Shown: in pieces, positions 46,624 through 59,778 of the stretch
How positions within the stretch are numbered: the first letter of the stretch is position 1
How the letters are laid out: each line of letters begins with the position of its first letter
NCBI GenBank assembly: GCA_015501055.1
Contig: JADNYV010000002.1
Location: 558,001-622,000 of the forward strand
Direction: 5' to 3'
Source of the DNA: Mucidula mucida
Lineage: Eukaryota > Basidiomycota > Agaricomycetes > Agaricales > Physalacriaceae
Length of the DNA: 64,000 nt
Translations under genes and position numbers: made by a program
Notes under the pieces: generated by a model
Database searches by the model: none
What the model was told of the DNA's origin: nothing
What the model saw: the letters and a program-made list of their open reading frames with translations, nothing else

Positions 46624-49600
46624 TTATCGTCGTCTTGAACCTCTAGTCAAGTACACATTCCGCGAATCCACCAAGGGTTCCAAAGGTATCGCTGCTAAAG
46701 TGCTTTTCCCTCTCCCTTGCTGTTTGGAAACATTTTTTGTCCTCTGCGGTGGAGGAGGGGAGTTGGGTGCTGAAGGCTGGGATGACACCGTCGTCGTCGA
46801 ACGAGCGGACAGTGATTCCACATCCGAACCTTCTACCTCAATCTCAGCCCGACCTTCGTCGTCTGGCAAAGGCAAGTGTTCTGCGACGAATGTCTCGCTG
46901 CCAACATCGGAAATGCCTTTGTTTCTCCACGCCTTCAGTATATCTTCTCGGCTGCCCGTGAGGTCCCACTCGTCGACATATTCCCACGGTCGTTTACGAG
47001 GCGTAGAACCTGAAGACACATCGGACCTTGCCCCATCTGTAGCCAGAGACTTTGTGGCCGCTCCAACCGATGATATCTGTGAACTGGAGGAATCGTCGAA
47101 GGTCTCCATGGTAGAGGTGAGACTTGAACCCTAACGTAGCACATAAGCCTCCCACAAAGTTATTCATGGCTGGCCCAACGTACCAAAGACGTAACCTGAT
47201 CCACGAATGTTTCTGTATTCCGAGACGTGGAGGCGATCGCTTCGTCGATTAAGTAGTACTCGGATTGCACCTGTGAACCCAAAGTCGCAGTGGTGTCTAG
47301 ACGAATACGCTTTGCACGATGATAATGTTCGAAATCTTGATATCATCGTTAATCAGTGTGATGAAGTGATATGACATACTCACTATCAGAACAGCCTGCA
47401 CTCATTTCTTGAACTTGTTGCTGAATTTTACTGGAGTAAGCCTTGATCGAACCCGTAACGGCGGTTCCCATTTCAGAAAGCCCTGAACTCAAAGAAGACT
47501 TTGCGGTATTCAAGCTCTGAAGTACGACGGTTAGAAAGGGCAGCTGCATGACTAGGAGTCTGACCTTGTAAGCTCCATCACGAGCTCTCTTCGCATCCCC
47601 ATTCCTCTTCTCCATCGTTGTCGCGACAGAGGTACCCTCCGAATCCATAGAATCGAGGACCTCGTCTTGCTTCGTGAGGGAGGACTTCATTGCCTTCTCG
47701 CCCTGTTGATTGTCGTGCTGAACGCTCTGGATTGATGCCCGAAGTGCGGAGTCCCTGTCCGACACGAAAGTACCAAGCATACCAGAGATCCTTTGAATGA
47801 GATCGGTTTTGGCCGTATTCGCGTTCACCCGTTCCGTCTCCAACATACGCGTTAAGGTCTCGTTCTGCTGGCGTAAACGATTGATTTCACCGTTAGCCGC
47901 CTCAGAGGCGACGGCCTTAACGTTGAGAATCGCCTGACGCTCGCCCTCAATGAACTTGAAAGCGTCGCGTAGCACGCCTTCTACGACCTGGCTCATAAGC
48001 TTCAACGCCTGCTCAACGTCGCCAAACGCGACGAAACCTGTCTTCTCCACTTTCATGCAGAACTCGCTGCAGGTCGAACTAAGCGTTGTGCCCCACATGC
48101 CGAAACCGTCTCTGAATGTATCGTGCGTTTCCTTGATCATCTTCTTGACGGTCGCTAACGCTTCCTCCTCTGAAGTGTCCTGTGAGTGGATAACACCTAA
48201 AGAAGACGCTAATTGTTTGATATGCTCATGAAGACGTTGTGAATGCGAGGCAAGTGACGAAAGCTCCAATGACCCAAATCGTTCTGCTTCTTGGCAGAGC
48301 TTCATGGTGCTGCTAGTCGAGGTTTTGACAAACTCATTGAGCTGGCGCGATAAAGTTCGCGTTGCGGAAGCGATTGTCTTCCCATGTGTTACCACGGCGT
48401 TGGTGTTGGCCGCCATGACCTCGGATTTGCGCTCTTATAGAATTATAGAATGTGAGTTGTTAAATAAAGTTTGACTCCGAAAGAACGCACCTAGTTTATC
48501 GAATAAACCACCGACGTCACGTATACTCTCCGCCGCGATGGATTTGAGTCCGCAAGCTACGCCGTCCAGAGCATGCTCGCTGTGCTGGAATGCCTGGCGG
48601 AAGACAACTTCTTCCTCAAATGCTCGCTTAACGGCACCTAGTTCAGCCGTTTTCTGAACCAGATTCTCTTCCGTCTCCTGGAGTTGCTGCCGCGTGTCTT
48701 TCAGCTCCGTCTCCCGCTTTTTTAGAAGCCCGATACTCTGGTCAAACTCGTCTCGTACGGCGCGGAGCTGATTCTCGACTATTTCAACCTGCTTCTGAGC
48801 CTCATCGAGCTCCGTCTTTTGCAGTTCCTGTTCGGCAGAGATATGGTTCCATGTTTCCTCAGAGAAGAATATACCATTCTTGTCGCGTGCCGCAAGGACA
48901 TCCGCTTTGAGACGCTCGATTTCCGCCACGTACTCTTTGAGCAGAGAGCTCCGGGTCATCCGTTGATTTAGCTCGGGCTTGTTACGTATGGATTTGGCGT
49001 GCATGGCATAATCGAGTGTAGACAAGGTTTCCTCCAAATTGCACCTTGCGGGAGAGACTGTAGCGACAATACAGGTTTTTGTCCGGCCACCAAGTGAGTC
49101 TTGCAGAAGACGCGTTAATTTAGATTCTCTGCAGCGTATTTAGTTAATATACAGATCGAGCGCAAGAATTACCTGTAAGGGACATGTGATGCTTTTTCGA
49201 CCAATGCGTTGATAACGCGTCCGAGAGTGAGGAGACTCTGATTGATCATGCCCGCCTCTCTGGCCCTCGTGTTCTGAGCTCCAGAACGTCCAATATTCTC
49301 AGAGCCAGCCAAATCGACAAGATTGAGTTTACCGATCTTCAACAAATCTTCCCCGACGACACCAGGCTCCTTTGTGTGTACTGTAATGGAGAAAATGGAG
49401 TGTGAACGGCTGGAATGGTCGTTAAATTTGGTGGCGGCGGTTTGTCTACGGTGGCTGCCTTTGGTTAGAAGAGCTAGCGCGTCTGCGGAGTCCTTCACAG
49501 AGATCTCCTCGAGTCCTTGTATGTAGACACCGCGTTTGCTCGCGTCATCAAAGATTTTAAGACCACCGCTGTCCGCAGTTTTTCCGAGATCTTTAGACAT

Positions 49601-50380
49601 GCCCATGGGTTGCGAGGTACCGGCAGGAGCAGCGAGATCATTTGTTAAGAGATCGCGTAGTTCCTCATTGTACAGTTCGATGTAGGATATTTTGACACTG
49701 AAATCAGTCCCTGAAGTTTCGAGGTAGTGGAATAGGCGGAAGAGGACGCGGGGAATCATTCCGGCATGAATGGAAGGGTTTCCCATGGGGGTCGGGGTGA
49801 GATCACCATGCATGGTGTAGCTGTAGGAGGTTTAGAGTTTGTGGACACGAAACAAAGCAACGACTCACGTTTTCCCAGTACCCGTCTGACCGTATGCAAA
49901 GAGAGTGCAATTGTATCCCATGAGGACCTGATCCAGTATCGGACTGACAACTTCGTGGTAAATGAGGGCTTGGTCAGCCTCAGGACCAAAGACGAGATCA
50001 AAGGGATAAGTGCGGACAGGTGGGAGAGTCACCAAACCAAGGGTAGATGTCGGCGCGTTTGTTTCGATGGAGATCTGGTTACTCTTTGCACCATTGGAAG
50101 TGACAATGACTGGCGAATTGCTTTCCATTTCCCTTTCTGAGCGTCGCCTGCAGCGAATAACGACCTGTATATTTGTCTCCGAGTCATCTGAGCCATTCCT
50201 CGACTGACTGGGAGTGGGCGTGGCAGGAACCCTGGTCGACCTCGTCGTTGACGTTGTTGAAGGGTCGTCGCCTGAACGCGTCGTTGGCACTGACTTGGCC
50301 ATGACGGAGCGTGACCGAGTAGGTGGTTGAGATTGTGGCGGAATTCTGGCGCGCGACGACTGTGGGCGACGCGTGGCCAT
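46624..50380 (-). CDS. Kinesin-5 (BimC/Eg5) mitotic motor
   Basis: This plus-end homotetrameric motor slides spindle microtubules apart. The N-terminal ~75 residues are Ser/Thr/Pro/Arg-rich and disordered. The motor domain follows, with [48 protein letters not shown] (P-loop), [12 protein letters not shown] (switch I), [18 protein letters not shown] (switch II), [16 protein letters not shown] and [20 protein letters not shown] (neck). A long coiled-coil stalk covers ~48.9-47.4 kb. The tail has a BimC-box-like [14 protein letters not shown], with a TPxK CDK site, and ends GSRRR. About six introns of ~50-65 nt separate the exons; total length is roughly 1,150 residues. The start ATG at 50380 is 178 bp from that of ELF1 on the other strand. 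Confidence 0.94.
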
Positions 50381-50558
50381 TGTGTCTGGCGATGAGCTCG
50401 AGGCCGTGTTGAGGGGAAAGGGATGGTTGACTGCCCGACGATGCCACACAATACCAAACGCGCTAGTCACGTGTATCGCTTTACTTATTGGGCCTCGCTC
50501 TGATCCTGAAAAGCAAGAAGGCGCCTTTGATTCATACTCTGAGCGCCTCTTGCTACTC

Positions 50559-51005
50559 ATGGGAAAACGCAAAAAGTCGTCCAGAAAGCCTGGCGCACCA
50601 TCTGCGGCCCGCAGAAAGGAACCGCTTGGTAGGCCTCAACTGGCTGTCCTGCTATAATGCTTACTTTGGGCGATAGACACTACATTTACTTGCATATTCT
50701 GCCAGCACGACAAGTCCGTATCTGTGCGAGTCGACAGAAAGGAGGGTGTGGCGCAGCTGATATGCAAAGTTTGTGACCAGCGATTCCAGAGCAAAGTCAA
50801 TCGTACGCCACAGTTGCCTGACTCGCCGATGTGTGCTAAACGCTACTGCTCAGATCTTACTGAGCCCATCGACATATACTCGGAGTGGATTGATGCAGCC
50901 GAAGCAGCCGAGCTCGAATCGCGGGAAAAGACATCACACCGCAGCGGGCGGGCGTCGGGTAGTCGTGGGGCGCGGGCGGCGGCGGCGGGCAGCGACGATG
51001 AGTAG
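50559..51005 (+). CDS. ELF1: Transcription elongation factor 1 (ELF1/ELOF1)
   Basis: This small zinc-ribbon protein travels with RNA polymerase II through chromatin. The first exon encodes the basic MGKRKKSSRKPGAP start. After one intron (50636-50683 region, donor gtaggc) comes DTTFTCIFCQHDKSVSVRVD and KEGVAQLICKVCDQRFQSKV, giving the four zinc-binding cysteines in two Cys-x2-Cys pairs. The helix DLTEPIDIYSEWIDAAEAAE completes the conserved core (about 85 residues). The C-terminus has an added ~30-residue Arg/Gly/Ser/Ala tail (HRSGRASGSRGARAAAAGSD) not found in the short human protein. The gene sits between the two kinesin genes. Confidence 0.93.
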
Positions 51006-51242
51006 ATCTGTTTTGGAGCATGGCATGGCATTGCGTACATCTGTATCATTTTTGGCAATATACTTGTAGAATTCACGGCAAACACGAGTCTGGGCAACAC
51101 AGGCAAACATTCGCTCTCCTGATTTATCACTACTTCATCGTCTTCCGTCACGACGACGACTGCGACAAGCTTTTTTACGTTTATAGACCGCTCTGCTTCT
51201 CTGCCTTCGTCAGAGCTGCCCCTATCGTAGTCCGGTGCCACC

Positions 51243-54200
51243 ATGGCTAGCTCTGGCAACAACATCAAGGTCGTCTGTCGGTGCGCCATCTCACACGCTT
51301 TCCCCCGTCCGCCTCTCCCGCTCACCGTCTATTTACCTATCCCATTATCAGTTACCGTCCCACAAACGCGATAGAGCAGCGCGAAGGCGGGGAGACCATC
51401 GTTGCCTTCAACGACGACCTCACCACTTGCTCACTTCGCTCAACGTCGCTCGGCTCAGGGCCAGAGAAGGATGGCTTCACCTTTGACCGGGTCTTTCCGC
51501 CCGGCACCAAGCAGCACGAAGTCTTTGACTACGGTGTCAAAGAGTGAGTCTTCGCCTTTCATCTTACGTTCCGTTTCTGATCCGTCGACTAGTATTGTCA
51601 AAGGTGCGCAACCTTGGTCGCAGGCGCGACTCGTCTTGACCTCTCTGCAGATGTCCTAGATGGGTATAACGGCACTGTTTTTGCATATGGCCAGACGGGA
51701 AGTGGCAAGACCTTTACAATGATGGTGCGTTGCACTGTACAATCTGCGTCAGCCATGCCTCACGCAACTGTTTAAAGGGTGCCGACATTGACGACGAGGA
51801 ACTCAAGGGTATCATCCCTCGCATCACCGAGCAGATTTTCCAATCTATTGTCGAAAGCGACGCGCATCTTGAATATCTTGTCAAAGTCTCGTATATGGAA
51901 ATCTACCTCGAGAAGATTCGTGACCTTCTTGCCCGTACGTTGCCTTCGTTCTACAACCAACCTACAAAGTTTCACACCCCTTTTAGCTCAGAATGACAAT
52001 CTCCAGGTTCACGAGGAAAAGTCCCGAGGCGTCTACGTGAAGAATTTGTCCGATTACTATGTTTCCAGCGCTCGGGAAGTCTACGAAATCATGCGAACTG
52101 GCGGTGCAGCCCGAGTAGTCTCGTCGACGAGTACGTGTCCATCCCTTTTTGAAGCTCCTGCTTAACTGACCCTATATCAGACATGAATGCCGAATCCTCT
52201 CGCTCTCATTCCATTTTCCTCATTTCCATCAACCAGCGGAATACAGAGAGTGGTGCACAAAAGACTGGCAATCTTTATTTGGTGGATTTGGCGGGTTCCG
52301 AGAAAGTTGGCAAGACAGGTGCATCTGGCCAGACTTTAGAAGAGGCCAAGAAGATCAATAAATCTCTGTCTGCTCTCGGTATGGTCATCAACGCTCTGAC
52401 TGACTCGAAGGTGCGTTCATGTCTCCAGAGTACAAGATCTATTAATGTCTTCGTCACAGGTCAAGTATATTCCATATCGTGACTCGAAACTCACTCGCAT
52501 TCTCCAAGAGTCTTTGGGAGGCAACTCTCGAACGACTCTTATTATCAATTGCTCTCCGTCCTCTTACAACGAAGCCGAAACCCTTTCCACTTTACGGTTT
52601 GGTATCCGTGCCAAGGCGATCAAGAATTCTGCACGTGTCAACGCAGAGCTTTCACCTCTAGAATTGAAAGGATTACTCGCCAAGGCTCAGGCTGCGAATA
52701 CATCTTATCAGAAATACATCGCAGCTCTTGAGGCTGAACTAGCGATTTGGCGGTCTGGCGGGACGGTCGACGAGGCCGAATATGCTACACCTGGGAAATC
52801 TGGTGCTGCCGCGACTGCTGCACCTGCCGCTACCCCAAAGACCTCCTCCTCATCTTCTCCCTCGACGCCAGCGTCTTCACGCAGCATGACTCCAGCTCCG
52901 CTGAACCCTGTCATCGAGAGTCTGCGCACGGAAGTTACCAGCCGTCCCGCGACACCAGTCGTAGGTCTAGAAAAGGACGAACGAGAAGATTTCTTGCGTA
53001 GAGAGAACGAGCTCAGCGACTCCCTTGCTGAAAAAGAGAGCTCACTCCAGACGGCGGAGAAACTTGTCAAGGAATTGAAGGAGGAGCTCACGTTCTTGAA
53101 GGAGCAGGAAGCCGCCGTTAGCAAGGTTTGTTACAGGTCCTTTCCTCATCAGATTGTGTGTTAAAAAATCTTTTGTAGGAGAACAAGACCATGTCTAGTC
53201 AAATCAACGAGTTGAGACTACAGGTGGAACGCCTCGACTATGACAACAAAGAAGGCATCATCACAGTCGACATTCTCAAGGAGCAGAACATTGATGCGAA
53301 GAGTGAACTCGAGGAGCTCAAGAAGCAGATCGCTGATCTCAAATCAGCGCAGAAAGAGTCGTCAGCAGAAGATAAGGAGAAGCGCAAACAAGAGAAGATG
53401 GCGCTTATGATGGCTAAGTTTGACGCTGTATGTACTGGATTTATGTTCTCGTCAATTGCTGACTGTCTCGTAGCAAGGGGCTTTCTCGGAGAAGGACGAG
53501 CAGTTGCGCCAAATCCTTGCCAAACTGGACGCCTCGGATGCCTCATCCTCGTTAACTTCGGACGATTTGACTGCTATTAGACGGCAACTGGCCGAAGGGC
53601 AGAGTCTCGTTAGAGAGACAGTAGATCGCCTCCGTCAGAGTCAAGAAGAGAACGAGATGATCACACGCCGACGAGACGAACTAGAGTCTCGGGTGGCCAC
53701 TCTAGAGGCAGATTACGAGGAGCTATTAGGTATGTTTCTGAGTGATCCCTACCCTTTTTGTGCGGTGAACAATATTTCTCGGCATATAGAGAAGACTATT
53801 CATGAAGAGGAGACAAGTAACATTGACATTGCCGAGTCCATGGCAGATCTCAAGGTCCGTGCACTCATACTTTGCCTTCTTGAATGGATCTTCACATTAT
53901 TGCATCATGTAACAGAACAAACTTGAGACTCAGTATGCCGCAAAGCGCGATGCCCATTTAAGCGAGGTTTCAGATCTCAAGCAACAACTCGACATGAAGG
54001 TGAACGAGGTTCGCAATCTGAATGCCTCAATAGAGAGTTTGAAGAGCGTCAACGAGGAGTTGAAGGTTCGTGAACATAGCCGTGTGCCAATTTCGAGGAT
54101 TGACATTCTGACCAGCGTGCCTTCGCTGTAACATCGGCTGGTATCGAGGGCGGCAAGAATCTCGCCGAAAGTGCGCAAGACCTGGAGAGGACACGCAAGG

Positions 54201-55077
54201 CCATCAATGTCCAGCTTGCGGAATTTGACGGTGTCAAGAAGTCTCTTATGCGTGACCTGCAGAACCGTTGTGAAAAGGTATGGAAGACCATCTTCTTTGA
54301 TGATGACTACCATATTCATTCAACACTCCATTCGTCAGGTCGTTGAATTAGAAATCCAACTCGATGAGATCAAGGAGCAGTACAACAACGTCATTCGCAA
54401 CAGCAATAGCAAGGCCCAGCAAAAGAAGATGGCATTCTTAGAGCGGAATCTTGAACAACTCACCCTAGTGCAGAAACAGGTTAGCGCAGTAATGTTTAGT
54501 GTCTGCAACCGTCACTGATTAGCCTTTAGCTCGTTGATCAAAATTCAACCCTGAAGAAGGAGGCTGGTATCGCTGAACGCAAACTACTTGCTCGCAATGA
54601 GCGGATACAGAACCTGGAAGCTCTACTACAGGACGCTGACCGTCGGCTTTCTGTCCAGAACCAGAAGTTCGAGGCTCAGCTCCAAGCAGTGAAGGAGCGA
54701 TTGGACCAGGCGCGCGGTAAGTGGAGTCCAGACAGTGTACGAACGTCCCCCTTATCGTTGTCTAGCTCAAAAAGCCGCGTCTGCGTCTCCTCTGACCTTC
54801 GGTCGTATCGCTAAGCCACTTCGCGGTGGAGGAGGAAGCGGTAACCCGACATCAGTGCCTGTCCCTATTAGCGGTGGTGGTGGGTCGAGCGCCAACCCTA
54901 TGGCCCGATTACAGAACGAAGAAGCAGGGTGCGTACAACCTATTCGTGAGCCACAGAAAACTAACCGACACTCGCTTGTAGATCTGGAGGTAAGCTACAA
55001 TCGGCCGCTTCTCCGAAGGCGCTGGCTAATTTCTTTTTACAGCCAAGCGAGCATCGTGGTTCTTTAACTCGCGGTAA
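51243..55077 (+). CDS. Conventional kinesin heavy chain (kinesin-1)
   Basis: This plus-end-directed microtubule motor carries vesicles and endosomes along hyphae. The start is ATG 51243 ([13 protein letters not shown]). The motor domain has [14 protein letters not shown] (P-loop), [27 protein letters not shown] (switch I), [20 protein letters not shown] (switch II), [16 protein letters not shown] and [19 protein letters not shown] Ser/Thr/Pro/Ala-rich linker (about 52.8-52.9 kb) precedes the coiled-coil stalk (53.0-54.7 kb). Gly-rich hinges ([19 protein letters not shown]) follow, and the C-terminus [10 protein letters not shown] is characteristic of fungal kinesin-1. About 16 introns are present. 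The terminal intron (donor gtaagc near 55001, acceptor at 55042) is supported because it restores the conserved tail in frame with the stop at 55075-55077. Confidence 0.94.
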
Positions 55078-56033
55078 AACATCGACGTTTTCTTTTTCTA
55101 GTATCTCCACTTTCATACCCAACCTGTATCTCTCACATAGCATCTATCAACTGTTAATGCAGCATATTCATTTGAGGAACCAAGGCTGTTTGGGTGGACT
55201 CGACTTGGAGTATGGTGCCGCTCATATTGTTGTAATATATGCCATACGCCGGCCAAGACCGCCGTCTCCACAATAAAGGTCGTCGACCACGGACCTGGGA
55301 TATGACAGAAAAGTATGACATCGATCTACCAGCAAATTGAATGAGAGGAAAATTTCGCTGGAATGGCGTCAGTTGCGGCGGCTTTCAGGATAGAGGTTAG
55401 CCATAGGGGAAATGTCGACTGCTTTGTTGATCATCTTCAAGAGCACACGAACGAATTCAAACGGACGGAGGCATTTTTTACAGGTTGGGCAGGGAGATCC
55501 CGAAGAAGCATTACGTCAGTGACGCCCTTCTGAAATTCTATAGTTTGGAAGGTCCCCGCCGATTTGCCCCATTTGATCCCGTTTGAAGAAGCTGAAACAA
55601 AGAATTTATTTGTGTATTGCTTCCGCAAGCGTTGTTGCTTTTTACTCTTTGCGTCCTGGGAGAGCGATTCGTTTCGGCTTTCCTCCACTCAAGGACTCTT
55701 TTCGTGTCCTTTGTTGGGCCAAATCATTCTTTGCTGTCTGCAGCCATCTGCTCCTTCTATTTCCCTCAAAGCCGTCCACGCCAGGTCCGTCAGTCGCGTC
55801 GACCAGGCCTGCTGCTCGTCCTCGTTGTTTGACACGTTCTCTAATAATTTGTTTTTATGTATTCAGGCTCTACCCGACATACTGACCCGTACATCATCGC
55901 CCTACCTTCTTTTGTCATTATCCATTTTCCGTAATTTTCTCGTCTTGCTTCCGCGAGTGAGTCGCACACTCTCTTTCTTTCTCCCTGCCATACTCATTGC
56001 CTCCAGGTTTAATATATAGTATCATCCTATTCA
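55078..56033. other. Intergenic region; pyrimidine-rich leader of the PUF gene
   Basis: These 956 bp lie between kinesin-1 and the PUF gene. The stretch from about 55.63 to 56.03 kb is rich in C and T on the plus strand and probably belongs to the long promoter or 5' leader of the PUF gene. Open frames here have no conserved motifs. Confidence 0.5.
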
Positions 56034-59000
56034 ATGTATGGAGATTCCTCGCGCAAGCCTTCTGGATCCTCGACACACTCCAGTTCCCATTCTCCCACTG
56101 CCTCGCCGAATAGCGTGCGTCCGTCAGTCATAGGCTAATGACAGACCTCTGACTCGAACCACCCAGGTACAGCCTCCCCGCAAGATCACGCCAACCACTG
56201 CTGGAAACATGTTGAATGTCGGGATGCCGGGCGCCAATGGGCGTAAGACTCTCGTCAACAGTCCAGGTTGGCAGGTACGTATCCGGTCATCTCCTTCAGC
56301 TGCTAGTTGATTAAGTTTCCTTTTAGGTTTGGGACTCGGGATCTCCCTCGTCGCGTCGGAATCCATCAATATCCTCGGCGACTAGTGGGAACGAGCTCTC
56401 AGCCTCCCAGGGAGACCCCAACTATCGTGCCAACTTTGGTGAGGCCTGGCCCACGTCCCGCCCTACGAGTGGTAATTGGGATGACGCCCACGGAAGCCCC
56501 CAGAAGAAGGACTTGACTCAGCTGGCAAGCTCTCATTGTCGATACACGTCTCAACAATTAACTCTTTCTCTGGCAGGAGTCCACCCTAAATCTTCACTCG
56601 CGGCAAAGGCAATCCGTTCCTTTCTCGGGTCCTAGAATTGTATGTTTGTCGCCAATAGCCTTTCTTCCTTTTATCTTTCTTGCCTTACTGAACCGCTGTC
56701 AGGACGACCGATCTCCCGGTTCAAAGAAAGGTCATCTCTCGCCACAAAGGTACGAGAATGGCGTTGGAAAGGATCCTGCTTCGTCGCGATACCCTTCTGG
56801 GACGTCACCTACCCGCGCCTTCGTTGCGAATCCATATAACAGCCAGCAGTCTGTTCCACCCCCGACGGGCAACGCTTTCGATCCAACACAGAAGCAATCT
56901 TCGGGTGTAGAAGACCTGTCTCTGGCACTTCGGGGAATGGCCGTCGAGGATGACTTCACGGTGCACGCGAATCGGCAGCAAGCCCCGTCAGGTCAGGTTA
57001 TTAATTCTAATAACCAGACGATGCGGACGCCTCCGTCGATGCCTCAACCTCAACGAGGGCCGTACCCTTCGTATCCTACTACCGATTACGGCGGGTATTA
57101 TGGTAATCCTGCAGGGAGAGATACGTACTTGGAGTATCCGTACGGATTTGAGGCGTACACTTCAGATCCGGCTTTGTTTCCCTCTCCCGCTCTAGCGAAT
57201 GCGGTGCCAGCTTCGGGTTATCCCGCTGTCGGTCTACCTAGCTACGGCTCTGTCAACGACATGCGTCAGGGTATGTTCTACGACTATGCTACGCCACGGC
57301 CCCCTACCTCCCAATACTTCTATCCCGGTCATCCTCAACCACTCATGTATCCGCCGCCGCACTCACCGATGATTCCCAACTCCAACCCCGCTACGCTCAA
57401 CGAAAAGAAGCGCGAGCTCTCTGTACGTTTTGTTGGTCGTCCAGGTATAGTCATTGACATTTTTCAGTATACCATCCAGCAACAACTAGCATCTCAGACG
57501 ATGATGTATGGAGCGGCTAGAACCAGTCCTGGGTCACGCGTTCAGACATTCGGAAATACTGGATTGGAATTCGCGACTTCTCAGCAGTCCGGAATGGGAG
57601 GTCCCATTTACGGACCTGGAGGCGTCCATATTTACCCCCATGGGCTGCGAGCAGGTCGCCGAGATGGCGGCCAACCGGCGTTATCAATGAGGAGTCCAGT
57701 GCTGGATGAGTTCCGGACCAACAAGGCGCGAAAGTGGGAATTGCAGGTGCGCTTTTGGACGTCATTCGTCCGGCTAACCCGATGCTGATCCCAAATAAGG
57801 ACATATTCGGATACGTTGTTGAGTTTAGTGGTGACCAACATGGCTCTCGTTTCATTCAACAGAAGCTGGAATCTGCGACCAACGAGGAAAAACAGGCGAT
57901 CTTCGATGAAATCGTGCCGGCGAATACGCTACATTTAATGCAGGACGTCTTTGGAAATTATGTGACTATCATATACACGCGTTCGAAGCTTGTCCCTTCT
58001 CACAGGCTGTTTAGGTTATTCAGAAACTATTTGAATACGGATCGCCGATGCATAAAGCGATTTTGGCTAATACTATGGAAGGCCATGTTCTTACACTTTC
58101 TTTGCAACTCTATGGATGTAGAGTGGTGCAAAAGGTAATCTTGTCCTATACTTTTTTGTGTCGATGTGTCTGACATGGTTACAGGCCATTGAGTACACAC
58201 CCCCAGAACGCCAAGCTCTCTTCGTTGGTGAAATCGAATCTCATGTCCTCGAATGTGTACAGAATGCGAACGGCAATCATGTGAGATCCAAGCCTCTTCT
58301 ATTTTATGCGAAGAGGGCTATGCTGACTGGCTGCCTAGGTCATTCAAAAGATGATTGAACGCATCTCTCCTGATATGCTTGGGTTCATTGGCGCGTTCAA
58401 AGGACATGTGGGAGAATTGTCCATGCACACGTACGGTTGCCGAGTACTTCAGCGCTGCCTGGAATACCTTCCTGAGGACCGTACACGCCCGCTCTTGGAC
58501 GAATTGCATAATCACACCCTGACTTTAATACAGAACAGTTTCGGGGTACGCACAGCATGCCATTAACACGCTTCGTGCCTCACGGTCTTATAGAACTATG
58601 TCGTTCAATTTGTCTTGGAACATGGTCAACTCCATGATCGTAACCAGGTTCTCAAGGCGTTGCGCGGACATATGTTGGCTATGTCGAGACACAAGTTCGC
58701 ATCAAACGTTTGCGAGAAAGCCCTTCTTTGCGCAGACCCTGACAATCGGCGCGTTCTGATCGAGGAGCTCATGACGCCAGACCAGGAAGGTGTAAATCCC
58801 ATTGTCATGATGATGAAGGACCAGTACGCGAGTAAGTTTCAGTTCCCTATGCTACTTGATGGCATTCATATGGTGCACAGATTACGTCCTGCAGCGCGCT
58901 TTGGCTGTTGTCGATGGACATCAAAAAGAACAACTGTCTGCTTTGATTCGTCCCCATCTGCTTAACATGCGAAAGCATTCAAGCGCATACAGCAAGCATT

Positions 59001-59156
59001 TGGCTGCTAGTGAGTGCTTAACGTAGATCCACTTGCTATGAAAGCTCATTCTTCACAGTCGAGAAGCTTCTTGATCAAGCTCAACCGCACGAGCAAACGT
59101 ACCCAGCGGTTTCCGACGTGATTCTCTCGGGCACCCACAGTCCTTCCTCTCAATAA
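56034..59156 (+). CDS. Pumilio/PUF family RNA-binding protein
   Basis: PUF proteins bind 3'-UTR elements through eight helical repeats and repress or localise mRNAs. The start is ATG 56034 ([20 protein letters not shown]). The N-terminal two-thirds is Ser/Pro/Gly/Tyr-rich and disordered, with [17 protein letters not shown] patches. The PUF domain starts near 57.8 kb with [21 protein letters not shown] and continues [103 protein letters not shown] and [19 protein letters not shown]-contact positions follow the usual repeat codes (N-Y/H..Q, C-R..Q, S-N..E). It ends GTHSPSSQ at 59156. Several 40-55-nt introns interrupt the repeats; at least one lies within a repeat (58.83-58.88 kb). Confidence 0.94.
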
Positions 59157-59778
59157 TCTACTATCCTCTATCTGTCGACGCTCACACGGACAATATCTAT
59201 ATGCTCCTATATAATGCTGCACTCATCTGTTTTGTCTCTGCATCGTCTATCTTCACATCGCGCATCCTACGTACTTGTTGACATACCGGATACTTTTATG
59301 GTCGTTTTTACTGTGCATAGTCCCTATCACCTTCTTGTCATTTTTGGTATTTCTATAGGGCCATTTAGTTATCTGCTTGTCATTGCTCTCCGCCTGGTCT
59401 CATAGTACGCATAGCACACTCTAGCATAATTACCATATCTTGTGAACGCTCCAAGTCCGACTTGAATTTGGCTACGATTCGTATTGGTCTGCAAGGGTGC
59501 GAACTTGGCCACACCCAGAATCAGTGGCGATCTTCTCGACCAGGAAGCCAAGGAAGTTCCGAACTCTAATCGGCGCAAACCCTGCTGGACTAGCTCTGCA
59601 TCTACTGACACTGTTTGCGCTGTTGTTCATGCTTTGAGATCCAGTTTGTCTGTCCAAATGACTAACTAACAACTGCAGTATACGGCGACATAACACCAAG
59701 TTTCCTCCTGTTCTCCGTCATACACCTTAAACTAGATTCCCTCTACTAGCTCGATTGCAGTTCAAAGTAGCTTCGATC
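59157..59778. other. Convergent 3' intergenic region
   Basis: These 622 bp separate the PUF stop from the F-box stop on the other strand. The sequence is AT-rich with several possible poly(A) contexts. Short open frames on both strands overlap each other and lack conserved motifs. Confidence 0.5.

Noticed and set aside
54735..55067. 110-codon ORF at the kinesin-1 3' end as a separate gene
   Set aside because: It is the kinesin-1 Gly-rich hinge read through two introns; proper splicing gives the [10 protein letters not shown] tail.
55564..56019. Plus-strand ORF upstream of the PUF gene
   Set aside because: It is Ser/Leu/Phe-rich from a CT-rich leader; overlapping frames are equally open and there is no conserved motif.
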